From positions 1 through 64,000 of the forward strand of contig JAJYGC010000009.1 in NCBI GenBank assembly GCA_021785195.1: 64,000 nt of DNA, given 5' to 3'. Both the position numbers and the translations under genes were made by a program. Below are positions 8,737 to 16,914 of this stretch, piece by piece. Each line of letters starts with the position of its first letter. Within the stretch, counting starts at the first letter, position 1. The notes under the pieces are model-generated. The model had not been told where the DNA came from. It saw only the letters and a list, made by a program, of their open reading frames with translations, and ran no database searches. Source of the DNA: Nitrospirota bacterium. Its GTDB lineage: Bacteria > Nitrospirota > Leptospirillia > Leptospirillales > Leptospirillaceae.

Positions 8737-9077
8737 CAGACACACTCCTTATCTCAAAAAACGGTGAAGGGCTCGGGGAATCCATGTGCCCCTCGATTCA
8801 GTATAGGGGGCTTTGCCCGCGACAAGAATCAGGAAAGGCAAGGCCTCCTGCAATTGGACAGCCTCCTGGGGATCGATCGGCCTTCTCCCCCGCGATGGGG
8901 GCTGTCTTTTCCAAATTCCGATCGTGAATCTTGGAGCGTGTTGATCAAGGAGAGACTTCGAACGGCCGGCCTTGGGAATGGTGACGGGAAAAAGGAGTCG
9001 AAAGAGTCCAGCGGTTTCCCAATACCCGGAACCGGAGAAAACAGGAGTTCAGGAGACCGGGAGAGCGGCCTGGATCG
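8737..9077. other. Intergenic region upstream of cydA, 341 bp
   Basis: Holds the cyd promoter region. On the minus strand TATACT (8805-8800) is a fair -10 with a poor -35 (TTCTTG) 17 bases upstream. No gene is supported. Confidence 0.4.
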
Positions 9078-10112
9078 TTAAGCGGGCTTGCTTCCGCTCC
9101 GGGCAATGATGACGGCTTCGTTTCCGTTTGCAAACCGTATTGTTTCCGTGAGTAGGCCGATGGTGGAAAACTCTGCGGCAATCTCTTCCGGGTTCAGAAG
9201 GCGATTCCCCTGAACATGTTCTCCCAATCCCTGGAAGGCCAGGGGGCGCCGGGCAGGATCCCTGAGCTCCTTTCTGTCCAGAGGCCATGCAGGCTCCCAT
9301 ATGACAACGGCTCCGTCGGGCTTCAGGTGATCCCGAAAAAAGGAAAAGACGGTTTTTTTCTCGCTCCAGACATGGTGGAGGGCCCGGTTCATCACAAACA
9401 GGTCCACGGGCTCCTGGATCGGGTATTCCCGGATGTTTCCCTCGAGAAAGGTCAGCCTGTTTTCCATCCCCTCCTTTTTGGTGTGTAGGGTGGCCTGGTC
9501 GATATTTTCCCGGAAGCCGTCAAGGCCTATCCCCCTTAAGTTTGGGTAATGGCGGGCCAGGGTCTTAAGGTACCAGCCGTTCCCGCATCCCAGATCCACG
9601 ACCAGTCCCCCTTTTTGGTTGACCCTTTCAAATTCCCGGACCCGGGGGAGGATCTGTCCTTCAAAAAGGGGAGAAAAATTTGCCTCGAGCATGGGACCAA
9701 ACCAGGGGAGGATGGTTTTGCGTTCGCCAAGGACTTTCTCTCCTGGGCGTTCTCCGGTTCTCATCAATTCTGCCGCGCGTTCAGTCATGTGGGCTGAAAG
9801 AACAGAGCCGACCGCCATCGGCATCAGGGTTTCGGGGGAGTCGGGACACATGGCGTCCCCCATACGGGTCAGGGAAAAAAGTCCGCTCCCATCGTCCTCC
9901 AGATAGCCGAATGCATAGGCGGCGTCGCACCAACGGGCGACATACCCGGGGTCCATCGAAGAGGCCTGGGCCAGGGTTTCTGGGGTTAAACCGGGTTTCT
10001 GTCTCAGGCAGGTGAACAGGCCATTGACGACACCGATGAAGGCGACGTTGAGGCTCAAGGCCCCTTGGGCCTGTTTCTTGAAAAGCGATTTCAGGTCCTC
10101 TGGTTCATTCAT
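9078..10112 (-). CDS. SAM-dependent methyltransferase with N-terminal winged-helix-like domain
   Basis: Class I methyltransferase of about 344 residues. The N-terminal 100 residues resemble the dimerisation/winged-helix part of small-molecule methyltransferases (LTPETLAQASSMDPGYVARWCDAAYAFGYLE). The SAM motif I is VVDLGCGNGWY, followed by an acidic strand end (GIGLDGF) and the post-I/motif II-like blocks LTFLEGNIREYP and VDLFVMNRALHHV. The substrate is unknown. An upstream in-frame ATG at 10142 would add ten residues; I prefer 10112 because GGAAA precedes it, although this site is weak. The gene follows the SDR gene on the same strand and may share its transcript. Confidence 0.8.
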   Translation of the reverse strand: MNEPEDLKSLFKKQAQGALSLNVAFIGVVNGLFTCLRQKPGLTPETLAQASSMDPGYVARWCDAAYAFGYLEDDGSGLFSLTRMGDAMCPDSPETLMPMAVGSVLSAHMTERAAELMRTGERPGEKVLGERKTILPWFGPMLEANFSPLFEGQILPRVREFERVNQKGGLVVDLGCGNGWYLKTLARHYPNLRGIGLDGFRENIDQATLHTKKEGMENRLTFLEGNIREYPIQEPVDLFVMNRALHHVWSEKKTVFSFFRDHLKPDGAVVIWEPAWPLDRKELRDPARRPLAFQGLGEHVQGNRLLNPEEIAAEFSTIGLLTETIRFANGNEAVIIARSGSKPA

Positions 10113-10201
10113 CAATATTTCCGATCGTTTAGCGGTTTTCATTCAGGCGGGCGATGATTGAGGAGGTCTTCCGGCCCAGTCAAAGTGCCCGGACCCAAAA
10201 T

Positions 10202-10945
10202 TCAGGGAGAGGGGACCTTTCGATAAACCCTGTCTGCCCGGGCCTGATCCCTGGGCTTCAGGAGGATCTGGTCGATGTTCACATGTGGAGGTCTGGTAGC
10301 CGCCCAGACCACCGCATCTGCAACATCTTCTGCCACCAGCGGTGTCATCCCCTCATAAACCTTCTTTGCCCGAACGGCATCTCCTTCAAAACGAACCAGG
10401 GAAAACTCGGTCTCCACGAGTCCCGGGTCGATTTCCGTGACGCGGATCGGCAAGCCAAGCCATTCGATCCGCATCGTTTCCGTGATGGCCCGGACGGCAT
10501 GCTTGCAGGCGGTATATCCCGCCCCACCCAGATATGTTTCCAGTGCGGCCACCGAACCGATGTTTATGATGTGGCTTCCCTCACCCGATTGATCAAGGAG
10601 GGGATAGATCTCCCGGGTCATCCGGACCAGCCCCAGAACATTGGACTGGAACATCGTCAGCCATTTTGATTCGTCCATTTCGACGACCGGTTCAAGACCC
10701 AGGGCCCCCCCTGCGTTATTGACAAGCAGGTGGACCCGTGCGGGAAGGCGGCTTGCAAATTTTCGGACGGATTCCGTGTCGCAGACATCGAGGGGAAAGG
10801 CCTCTCCACCCACTTCCTTCGCGAGCGCTTCGAGTTGTTGCATCCTCCGGGCGCCCAGAATGACACGGAACCCGGTTTTTGCGAGCGCCCGAGCAGTGGC
10901 GGCTCCGATGCCTGATGAGGCGCCGGTGACGACTGCAATCTTCAT
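10202..10945 (-). CDS. Short-chain dehydrogenase/reductase, YdfG-like
   Basis: NAD(P)-dependent oxidoreductase of 247 residues. The Rossmann glycine motif TGASSGIG is at residues 7-14, the NNAG motif is LLVNNAGGALG, and the catalytic serine is in INIGSVAA with YTACK as the Tyr-xxx-Lys pair. An arginine-rich ILGARRMQQLE after the second strand suggests NADP preference. The best family match by memory is YdfG (3-hydroxy acid/serine dehydrogenase, malonic semialdehyde reductase); the true substrate is not shown by context. I start at 10945 (MKIAVVTG), which has AAGGA 8 bases upstream. Confidence 0.85.
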   Translation of the reverse strand: MKIAVVTGASSGIGAATARALAKTGFRVILGARRMQQLEALAKEVGGEAFPLDVCDTESVRKFASRLPARVHLLVNNAGGALGLEPVVEMDESKWLTMFQSNVLGLVRMTREIYPLLDQSGEGSHIINIGSVAALETYLGGAGYTACKHAVRAITETMRIEWLGLPIRVTEIDPGLVETEFSLVRFEGDAVRAKKVYEGMTPLVAEDVADAVVWAATRPPHVNIDQILLKPRDQARADRVYRKVPSP

Positions 10946-11256
10946 GAGGGGGTCCTTCCCGGACAGAAAGACCAACTGCAATCCCGGAGCCCAGCGATCC
11001 GGTGGAAGCCTGTGTCCGTGTTCTTTATGCAAGTGGCCATAGGGATGAGGTTACCTGTATCCCTGAGACCATGTCAAAAAGGTCTTTCGAAGAATTTGTG
11101 TTGGGGCCATGATTGATTTCCCGAAGGGGGCTTCTCCATCGATCAGGCACAGCACTTGCTCTATCCTCCATGACGGCCGAATAAGCGGGGCTTTTGGCTC
11201 CTATGGAAGGGCCAGATCCAGTTTTGATGAAAATCGTTGCCGACGAGGAGGTGAAT
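10946..11256. other. Intergenic region, 311 bp
   Basis: No gene is supported between the SDR gene and the 20-codon open frame at 11257. It presumably contains the SDR promoter, but no clear hexamers were found. Confidence 0.4.
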
Positions 11257-11319
11257 ATGAAAGTGATCCTGGCGATTCTGGCAGTCCTGATATGTGCGGG
11301 GGCAATCCTGAACGGATAA
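11257..11319 (+). CDS. Possible 20-residue hydrophobic peptide
   Basis: A very short open frame starting MKVILAILAVLICAG and ending NG before TAA. It is preceded by an excellent GAGGAGG ribosome site 6 bases from the ATG. The product would be a single membrane-spanning helix with one lysine at the N-terminus, the form of small membrane peptides or type I toxin peptides. There is no homology evidence and the length is near the limit at which chance frames occur; the ribosome site is the main argument. Confidence 0.4.
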   Translation: MKVILAILAVLICAGAILNG

Positions 11320-11906
11320 TGAAAAACGGTGAATCGCGGGGCCCAGGTAGCTTCAGACCGAATGGCCTGTTTCTCTGGTTCCGGGGCTTCGCAACCACCT
11401 GTTTATTCAAACGGATCACAATCTGAAAGCATCCTGCGCCGCTCCAACATGATTGTGCAAGGTCATTGCTGATCCCGCATCTTTACCCCACTGACCCCAT
11501 CATTCGATTCCGTATTTTTTCCCAACCCCCTTTCTCCCGAATCCTTAAAATGGGCACTCGAGAGATCTTTTTTTTGCAAGGGACTTGGGGCGTCTTTCTG
11601 CTTGAGATGATTAATCAATCATTTTTGTAGGCATTTCATTATTATTATTTTAATTACAATTTTGTTTACTTTTTAATTTTATTGATTATTGTATAGCTTG
11701 ATTGGCTATTGTTATACCAGTTTGAATGATTGGTCCAGTGTCACGTCAATTAATCGACGCATTCTCCAATGACATTTGTCCGATCAATGCAATCCAGTCC
11801 CTTTCCCCATTCGCCGTCCATCGGTTTCCCTTCTTTTGAAAACGTCTTGATCGATCGTTTCTCAGCTCAAATTCATGCTGGAATGCAGGATGGGAATGCA
11901 TAGATC
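11320..11906. other. AT-rich intergenic region, 587 bp
   Basis: From about 11600 to 11760 the sequence becomes strongly AT-rich (runs such as ATTATTATTATTTTAATT), unlike the surrounding coding DNA. No gene, tRNA or clear terminator is seen. Such tracts commonly hold promoters or nucleoid-protein sites; here no hexamer pair stands out. Confidence 0.5.
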
Positions 11907-12917
11907 TTATGACCGGATGACAATTTTCCCGAACGCATTTCCCTTATCCTTTTGGTCAAAGGCCTGGAGGGAATCCTGGAAGGAAAAAGTGCTGTCGATG
12001 ACCGGTCTCAACTGGTGTTTCCGGATGGCGTTGTTCATTGATGCGAAGAGAATTTTGCTTCCGACCAGGAGGCCCCTGATCCGCGCGGATTTCCGGATGA
12101 TCTGGCCCAGGCTCATTTCTGCCGTAAATCCGGATAGTCCTCCGATGATGCTGATTCGACCATTCGTCCGCAATGCCAGCAGGGACTGGGAGATCGTTTT
12201 TTCGCCTCCCAGTTCGATGACGTGTTCAACCCCCTGACCGTGGGTCAATTCAAGGACTGCCTTGCCCCAGTCTGGTGTGGTCTTGTAGTTGATCCCTTTG
12301 GATGCCCCCATGTTCCGGACTTTTTCCAGTTTGTCGTCACTGCTGGACAGGACGATCGATTCCAGTCCGGAAATCGTTGCGAACTGAAGCGCGAAAAGGG
12401 CCACATCACCCGTTCCCTGGATCAGGATCCGTTCGCCCGGGATTGGAGGGGCCTCGGAGAACAGGGCATTCCAGGCTGTGAGCCCTGCGCAGGGAAGTGT
12501 CGAGGCTTCTTCGTTTGTCAGATGCTCCGGGACGGAAATGACGGATGATTCGGGAAGGACGACATATTCGCACAGGGTTCCGTCTGTTTCGGCGCCCAGG
12601 GTGGGGAAAATCTTTGAAGGGGTCGGGTCCCCATCGAGCCAGTTCGGGGAGAATAGGCATGCGACACGTTCTCCGATTTTTGCGCGATCGACCCCTGGTC
12701 CGACTTCGATGATCCTTCCGACCCCATCGGAGAGCGGAATGAGGGGAAGGGGCATGGAAGGATTGTAGGCTCCTTTCCGGATCAGCGTGTCGCGGTAGTT
12801 GAGGGATCTGGCGTCAATTTTGACGGAGACTTCCCGGGGACCCAGCCGGGGATCGGGCCGTTGGGAGAGGGAAACCCCCCAGTTGCCGGAATTGTTGTGG
12901 ATTTCAAATGCCAACAT
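11907..12917 (-). CDS. Zinc-independent alcohol dehydrogenase/quinone reductase family protein (MDR)
   Basis: Medium-chain dehydrogenase/reductase of 336 residues. The N-terminal GroES-like domain shows SLNYRDTLIRKGAY and LIPLSDGVGRIIEVG; the nucleotide-binding domain follows from ILIQGTGDVALFALQFA. The zinc-ligand cysteine/histidine set of true alcohol dehydrogenases is missing, placing it with NADPH quinone oxidoreductase-like members. The Rossmann motif reads GTGDVA rather than GTGGVG. Start ATG 12917 has GGAGG 6 bases upstream. It is divergent from an ArsR-family regulator gene at 13357, with an inverted repeat between them. That suggests the regulator controls it, perhaps as a response to reactive electrophiles. 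Confidence 0.85.
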   Translation of the reverse strand: MLAFEIHNNSGNWGVSLSQRPDPRLGPREVSVKIDARSLNYRDTLIRKGAYNPSMPLPLIPLSDGVGRIIEVGPGVDRAKIGERVACLFSPNWLDGDPTPSKIFPTLGAETDGTLCEYVVLPESSVISVPEHLTNEEASTLPCAGLTAWNALFSEAPPIPGERILIQGTGDVALFALQFATISGLESIVLSSSDDKLEKVRNMGASKGINYKTTPDWGKAVLELTHGQGVEHVIELGGEKTISQSLLALRTNGRISIIGGLSGFTAEMSLGQIIRKSARIRGLLVGSKILFASMNNAIRKHQLRPVIDSTFSFQDSLQAFDQKDKGNAFGKIVIRS

Positions 12918-13356
12918 GATCGAACCTCCGATATTTTGCGGGTTTGGGTTTATGTCGGGCTTTTTCTTTCCGGGCTCGGATCCACAGCCTGACCGCGTCC
13001 GGCGTCATTGGGTTCTTTGAGTTGAAAAGCAGCCGCGATTGTCGGTCCTCGTCCGCTGAAATGGGGACCCAATGCGAGGGCGGATGGGTACGACGAACGC
13101 TCCGCCGCCCCTTGATGCCCCTTGAGCCGAATCTCCCATTCCATCTCCTGGAATGCCTTCATGGTATTGGTAGGTAATGGTGACTCCTTAATAATGAATC
13201 ATGAAGAACGCGATTTTCCGGGACCAACGAATTTCGTGAAAACTATTTTGTTTAGTTCAATTGTTCGATAATAATAGAACTATTTTGGGATTCGATCAAC
13301 CAATCCGAGATCGATCGGGGAAGATTCTCCGTTCTTCGATGTGACATAATGGTGGA
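12918..13356. other. Divergent promoter region, 439 bp
   Basis: Lies between the divergent MDR and ArsR-family genes. The part near 13190-13290 is AT-rich and carries the inverted repeat listed at 13253-13282. The part next to the MDR gene is GC-rich with no supported gene. Confidence 0.5.
13253..13282. promoter_or_regulatory. Candidate ArsR-family operator
   Basis: TAGTTC (13253-13258) and GAACTA (13277-13282) are perfect inverted copies. A second left half-site TTGTTC (13261-13266) also pairs with GAACTA at 5 of 6 positions, with 10 AT-rich bases between. AT-rich spaced half-sites of this form resemble SmtB/ArsR operators. It lies 75 bp upstream of the regulator start. Confidence 0.5.
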
Positions 13357-13683
13357 ATGAGAAGCTTATATCATCCTTCCGAGACGGATTTTCGTCTTCC
13401 GAACATTCTGCATGCGCTGAGTGATCCGATCCGGTTGTCGATCGTAAGGGAACTGGCCCGAACAGGAGCCCGATCATGTGGAACCTTTGATTTGCCGGTT
13501 GCAAAATCGACTGCATCGCACCATTTCCGAATCCTTCGGGAAGCGGGGATCATCCACATGCATCCGATGGGATCTCAATACGTAAACTCTCTTCGGCGGA
13601 CGGAGATCGACTCCCGCTTTCCAGGCCTGCTTGAGGCCATCCTGAGGGCAGAGGAGTCCGTTCCTTCCAAGGAGGCCTTGTGA
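13357..13683 (+). CDS. ArsR-family transcriptional regulator (no metal-binding cysteines)
   Basis: Winged helix-turn-helix repressor of 108 residues. The core is LHALSDPIRLSIVRELARTGARSCGTFD, the recognition helix follows in KSTASHHFRILREAGIIHMHPMGS, and the wing is short. Two features differ from metal sensors: only one cysteine is present and no ELCVCDL-type ligand pair, so it probably senses an organic or redox signal. It is divergent from the MDR dehydrogenase gene, with a candidate operator between them, and likely represses both. The ribosome site (GGTGGA) is moderate. Confidence 0.85.
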   Translation: MRSLYHPSETDFRLPNILHALSDPIRLSIVRELARTGARSCGTFDLPVAKSTASHHFRILREAGIIHMHPMGSQYVNSLRRTEIDSRFPGLLEAILRAEESVPSKEAL

Positions 13684-13802
13684 GGAGGACTGAGGGAGCT
13701 TTGGGGGTGATGGGCCTCCGAATTTTGTTTTTCTCCGCACGAAGTGTTTGTTTGAGTACATTATCGTAGGATATGCCTATTGATGATGGGGGGGAGAAAA
13801 AG

Positions 13803-13826
13803 CCTGATCTTTCGGGAAAAATCAGG
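13803..13826. promoter_or_regulatory. Inverted repeat upstream of sigma-54 promoter (candidate activator site)
   Basis: CCTGAT (13803-13808) and ATCAGG (13821-13826) are perfect inverted copies with a 12-base spacer. The right arm ends 11 bp before the sigma-54 promoter. Enhancer-binding proteins bind such dyads, though usually farther upstream. Confidence 0.35.
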
Positions 13827-13837
13827 GGATTGCTGTT

Positions 13838-13853
13838 TGGCACGGAAGATGCT
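13838..13853 (+). promoter_or_regulatory. Sigma-54 (RpoN) type promoter
   Basis: TGGCACGGAAGATGCT matches the -24/-12 consensus TGGCACG-N4-TTGCW at all but one fixed position. GG and GC are spaced by exactly 10 bases. The expected transcription start is near 13864. No protein gene follows at short range, but a strong terminator does (13979-14020). Confidence 0.6.
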
Positions 13854-13863
13854 TCTTAACTTT

Positions 13864-14020
13864 GCACCAAAGGAGTCACGGCGCTCCCCCGATGGAGCCC
13901 AATGGTACTTCTTGGTGGCGGGACGGACCGCATGGTAAGTGGGCGTTCGTGGTTCCATGGGGGTCACGAATGGCGGAGAAGCCGGATGGGCCTGAGCAAT
14001 CGGGGCTGTCCGGCTTTTTT
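13864..14020 (+). ncRNA. Predicted sigma-54-dependent small RNA, about 157 nt
   Basis: The span runs from the predicted start 12 bases past the sigma-54 promoter to the end of the T-run of an intrinsic terminator. Short internal dyads are visible, for example GGAG and CTCC around 13872-13887. An open frame starting near 13892 runs past the terminator to 14074, so it is unlikely to be the product of this transcript. No known RNA family is recognised. The call rests on promoter-terminator spacing only. Confidence 0.45.
13979..14020 (+). terminator. Intrinsic terminator
   Basis: AAGCCGGA (13979-13986) pairs with TCCGGCTT (14009-14016), and the stem runs into six T (14015-14020). The 22-base loop can form a short inner GCC/GGC pairing. 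This is one of the clearest terminators in the window and no protein gene lies directly before it. Confidence 0.75.
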
Positions 14021-14381
14021 ACTGCCTGGATTTTCCGGGATGCCGTCTGGGAAAAGGTGATCATAACGTCCTGATTTGATCCAGATCCTTCCCGGGGCAT
14101 ATTTTCTCCGAAATCTTTCTAACTCAAGATGACTGGAATTCCTTCCGCTTCTTCTATCATGGAGCAGGGGCTTCCCGGGCCACTGCCGCAAACACCCTGA
14201 CCTCCCGGATCATTATCTGTGGCTTCCTGTTCTGGATTTCAAGTGACCCCGGTCCAAAAAATGGATCAGCCCCTCCCCCCAAATTGGGTGGGAGTCAGTT
14301 TACCTTTTTTGTAATTATGTTTACTAATTTGTATTGAAGATTCCTGCCTCCGGAGTTTTAAGGTTTGTGAGAAATAGGAGA

Positions 14382-14419
14382 AAATGGCTTTGGACAAGAA
14401 GATTGCCCGAGAGCCATTT
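14382..14419. promoter_or_regulatory. Inverted repeat upstream of second sigma-54 promoter
   Basis: AAATGGCT (14382-14389) and AGCCATTT (14412-14419) are perfect 8-bp inverted copies with a 22-base spacer. The right arm ends 11 bp before the promoter at 14431, the same spacing as at the first sigma-54 promoter. Candidate activator-binding dyad. Confidence 0.35.
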
Positions 14420-14430
14420 ATATTCCGGAC

Positions 14431-14446
14431 TGGCAGATGAGTTGCA
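14431..14446 (+). promoter_or_regulatory. Second sigma-54 (RpoN) type promoter
   Basis: TGGCAGATGAGTTGCA matches the -24 core TGGCA and a perfect -12 TTGCA, with GG and GC spaced by 10 bases. The expected start is near 14457. A hairpin of TCCCCT (14461-14466) and AGGGGA (14478-14483) would lie at the very 5' end of the RNA. No gene or terminator follows at short range, so what it drives is unknown. Confidence 0.5.
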
Positions 14447-15300
14447 CCCTTTTGATGGGATCCCCTCGGATAGCGGAAGGGGAGGGTTTGTAGTGCAAAT
14501 GGTTCCCTTTACGTCAGATCGGCGAAATCGTCCGGTTGAAGGCTGTTGAACAGTCCACAATCAAGGTGGGTTGTCTTTTGGAGGCAGGGGGCGAACTTGA
14601 ACTGGTTGCGTTATGGAACGGCTCCCTGAATGCTTTTATCCCCTTCCCGACGGTGGTTCAATTGTTCTGCTACAAACCTTGGAAATATGATCTGTTGCAA
14701 GAATGCGCGAACAAGTGAAGGGTCTCACCGTCCGAGGGTGTTGTCCCAAGGTCTTGGCCCCTCGGGGGTTCAGCGTTCTCGAAGAATGCCTTATTTCCGA
14801 CAGGCCATCTGCCAAGAGCGAATTTGGCTGAAATAAGAGAGAGGTCGAGAAATGAAGGGGGTGTGGTCAGGATCAGCTTTTCTTGGTTTTTCTGGAAAAT
14901 GAGGAAAGGAAATTGCCAAGGTGCCTGCGTTCCCAAAAGGGTTCATCCCATCAGCCTGTCGGAGCGGAGCTCCTTCCAGTCCTGATCAGGAACCATCGGG
15001 TGAGACGGACGAAAACCCAGGATTCGGTTGGGGAAATTGGGACCAGGGTTCTTTGTGAATGGAAAAGGGGGCAAGGTGATTCGGACTCGGGATGAGGGAC
15101 GGGAGTTTTGCCGAAAGAGTGATTGGACGCAGCCACACCAGGATTCACAAATGATCTCCAAGATTCATGATCCCTCAAGCAGGGTCCGATCCCGTTTCAG
15201 TCAGATTCAATTGTTTTGTGAGCGGTTTGAGGGTCTGGTAGGGGGCAGGGCGGAACGATCGGGTCACAATAAATGGGTGAAGTAGCCGGAGGAGGCTCAG

Positions 15301-16500
15301 ATGGACGGATTGCACGAATCTGGCAGCTCCGGTGCCGTGTTTGTTGATACGACCCTTCGCGAGGGGGCGCAATCTCCCGGGGTTTTTTTTGACCAACCGA
15401 CCAAGATCGCGTTTGTCAGTACCCTGTCGGCCCTGGGGGTGGGAGAGATCGAAATTGGAGCTCCCTGCCTGGGAGCGGAAGAAGAAGAGGATTTAAGGAC
15501 ATTAATCCATCTTCCGGTTTCTGCCCGCCTTTTTACCTGGAATCGGGCACTGGAAGAGGATCTGGCGGCTTCTCTCAGGCTCGGTGTACAGAAGGTCCAT
15601 ATCTCTTTCCCTGTTTCGGATCAGCATATCCATTCCGTTCTCCGAAAATCCCGTTCCTGGATCCGGGACCGTCTTGTAAAGCTTGTGTCGTTTGCCCAGA
15701 GGGAGGGGCTGGCTGTTCAGGTCGGATTCGAGGATGCCAGTCGGGCCGATTGGGAGTTTTTGAAGGATCTGGGGGGGGAATCCCGGATGGCGGGTGTGGA
15801 GAGAATCCGCTACTGCGACACGGTCGGTTGCCTGGATCCGATCAGGCTGAAGGAACAGATAGAACGATTCAGGGAGATCGGTCTTCCGATCGAGATCCAT
15901 TGCCATAACGATCTCGGAATGGCAACGGCCAACACGGTCTCAGGATATCAGGCCGGAGCCTTGTTCTTGAGTACGACCGTTTCGGGTGTGGGGGAGCGTG
16001 CCGGGAACGCATCGATGGAAGAAGTGGCCTTTGCTCTTGAATATTCCCTTGGTCAATCGACCGGGGTCCAGCTGACGCGACTGGCAGCAATGGGGCGGTG
16101 GATCCATCAGGTCATGGGAAGGGCCCTTTCTCCTTATCGCCCAATCCTGGGCTCCCGTGTCTTTCATCATGCCTCGGGGATCCATGTGGACGGAGTCCTC
16201 AAGAATAGTGAGAACTATGAGATCTATCCACCTGAGGTCGCTGGTCTCAAACGAAAGATTCATGTGACGCACATGACCGGCCATGCGGGTGTTCGAAATG
16301 TTCTGGAACGGATGGGTTACTCACCTTCTCCAGAAATTCTGGAAAAGCTCTGGCCCATCGTCCGGCGAGAAGGAGTTGTCCGGCGAGGGATTGTTCCTCC
16401 GCAGGTCATTCTGGAGATTTTCCTGAAACTGCTGGATGAGCGGTCGGGAATTCCCTCAAATTTTTTTCGGCAAAACATCGTCAGGGAAACCGAATCATAA
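15301..16500 (+). CDS. Homocitrate synthase/2-isopropylmalate synthase family protein, NifV-like
   Basis: Claisen-condensing enzyme of the HMGL/DRE-TIM family, 399 residues. The metal and substrate motif DTTLREGAQSPGV lies at about residues 14-26, the metal-binding histidines are in IEIHCHNDLGMA, and the loop GVGERAGNAS is the family glycine-rich signature. Length and the single catalytic domain without a LeuA regulatory domain fit NifV homocitrate synthase, which makes homocitrate for the nitrogenase cofactor. No nif gene is adjacent, so a role in another 2-oxo acid elongation is possible. Start ATG 15301 has GGAGGAGG 6 bases upstream. Confidence 0.8.
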   Translation: MDGLHESGSSGAVFVDTTLREGAQSPGVFFDQPTKIAFVSTLSALGVGEIEIGAPCLGAEEEEDLRTLIHLPVSARLFTWNRALEEDLAASLRLGVQKVHISFPVSDQHIHSVLRKSRSWIRDRLVKLVSFAQREGLAVQVGFEDASRADWEFLKDLGGESRMAGVERIRYCDTVGCLDPIRLKEQIERFREIGLPIEIHCHNDLGMATANTVSGYQAGALFLSTTVSGVGERAGNASMEEVAFALEYSLGQSTGVQLTRLAAMGRWIHQVMGRALSPYRPILGSRVFHHASGIHVDGVLKNSENYEIYPPEVAGLKRKIHVTHMTGHAGVRNVLERMGYSPSPEILEKLWPIVRREGVVRRGIVPPQVILEIFLKLLDERSGIPSNFFRQNIVRETES

Positions 16501-16914
16501 CCGGCCTCGTTTAATTCGGTCGCATTTGTCCAAAAACTCAATGTTTCCGGGTATTCCGGAATCAGCTTTTTTTGAAATCCCCCTCCCGGGTCTCCAGGGA
16601 ACAACTCCCGCTTGTCCTCGCCTCTCTTTTGGATCCGGGCTTTCCGGGTGAAGAAGAGGCTCAAAAGGGGACTCCCTTCAAGAAAGTCATTCCATTTCAC
16701 CTTGAGATTCCATTTTTTTGCCTTCATAATTCGCTGGCGGATGAGAATTTTACACCTGAACCCGGTGAGGCTCAGTCGAACCTGGGTGTGTGGGCCGAAA
16801 GCCTTTGTGCCTTGGCAACTCAGCCGGTCTGAAGAGGGGCTAGGCGAGCAGGATCAATGTGCCGGGTTGACGATTTTCCGGGGGAAATGGTCTCCCTAGC
16901 AAAAGGATGGTTCG
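16501..16914. other. Intergenic region, 414 bp
   Basis: No supported gene, terminator or clear promoter between the homocitrate synthase-like gene and argA. Confidence 0.45.

Larger units (their letters stand above)
14025..15300. other. Long gene-poor region, about 1.28 kb
   Basis: No convincing protein gene: the open frames are short, lack ribosome sites and match nothing recognised. It holds a second sigma-54 type promoter (14431-14446) with an upstream inverted repeat and a downstream hairpin. The 3' part immediately precedes the homocitrate synthase-like gene and has no clear promoter hexamers. Confidence 0.5.

Noticed and set aside
13862-14074. Open frame of about 60-70 codons inside the predicted small RNA
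   Set aside because: It runs through and past the strong terminator at 13979-14020, has no well-placed ribosome site for its ATG and matches no family.
14536-14718. A 60-codon frame downstream of the second sigma-54 promoter
   Set aside because: It starts at TTG without a ribosome site, and its composition does not resemble a protein family. It is not supported as the target of the promoter.
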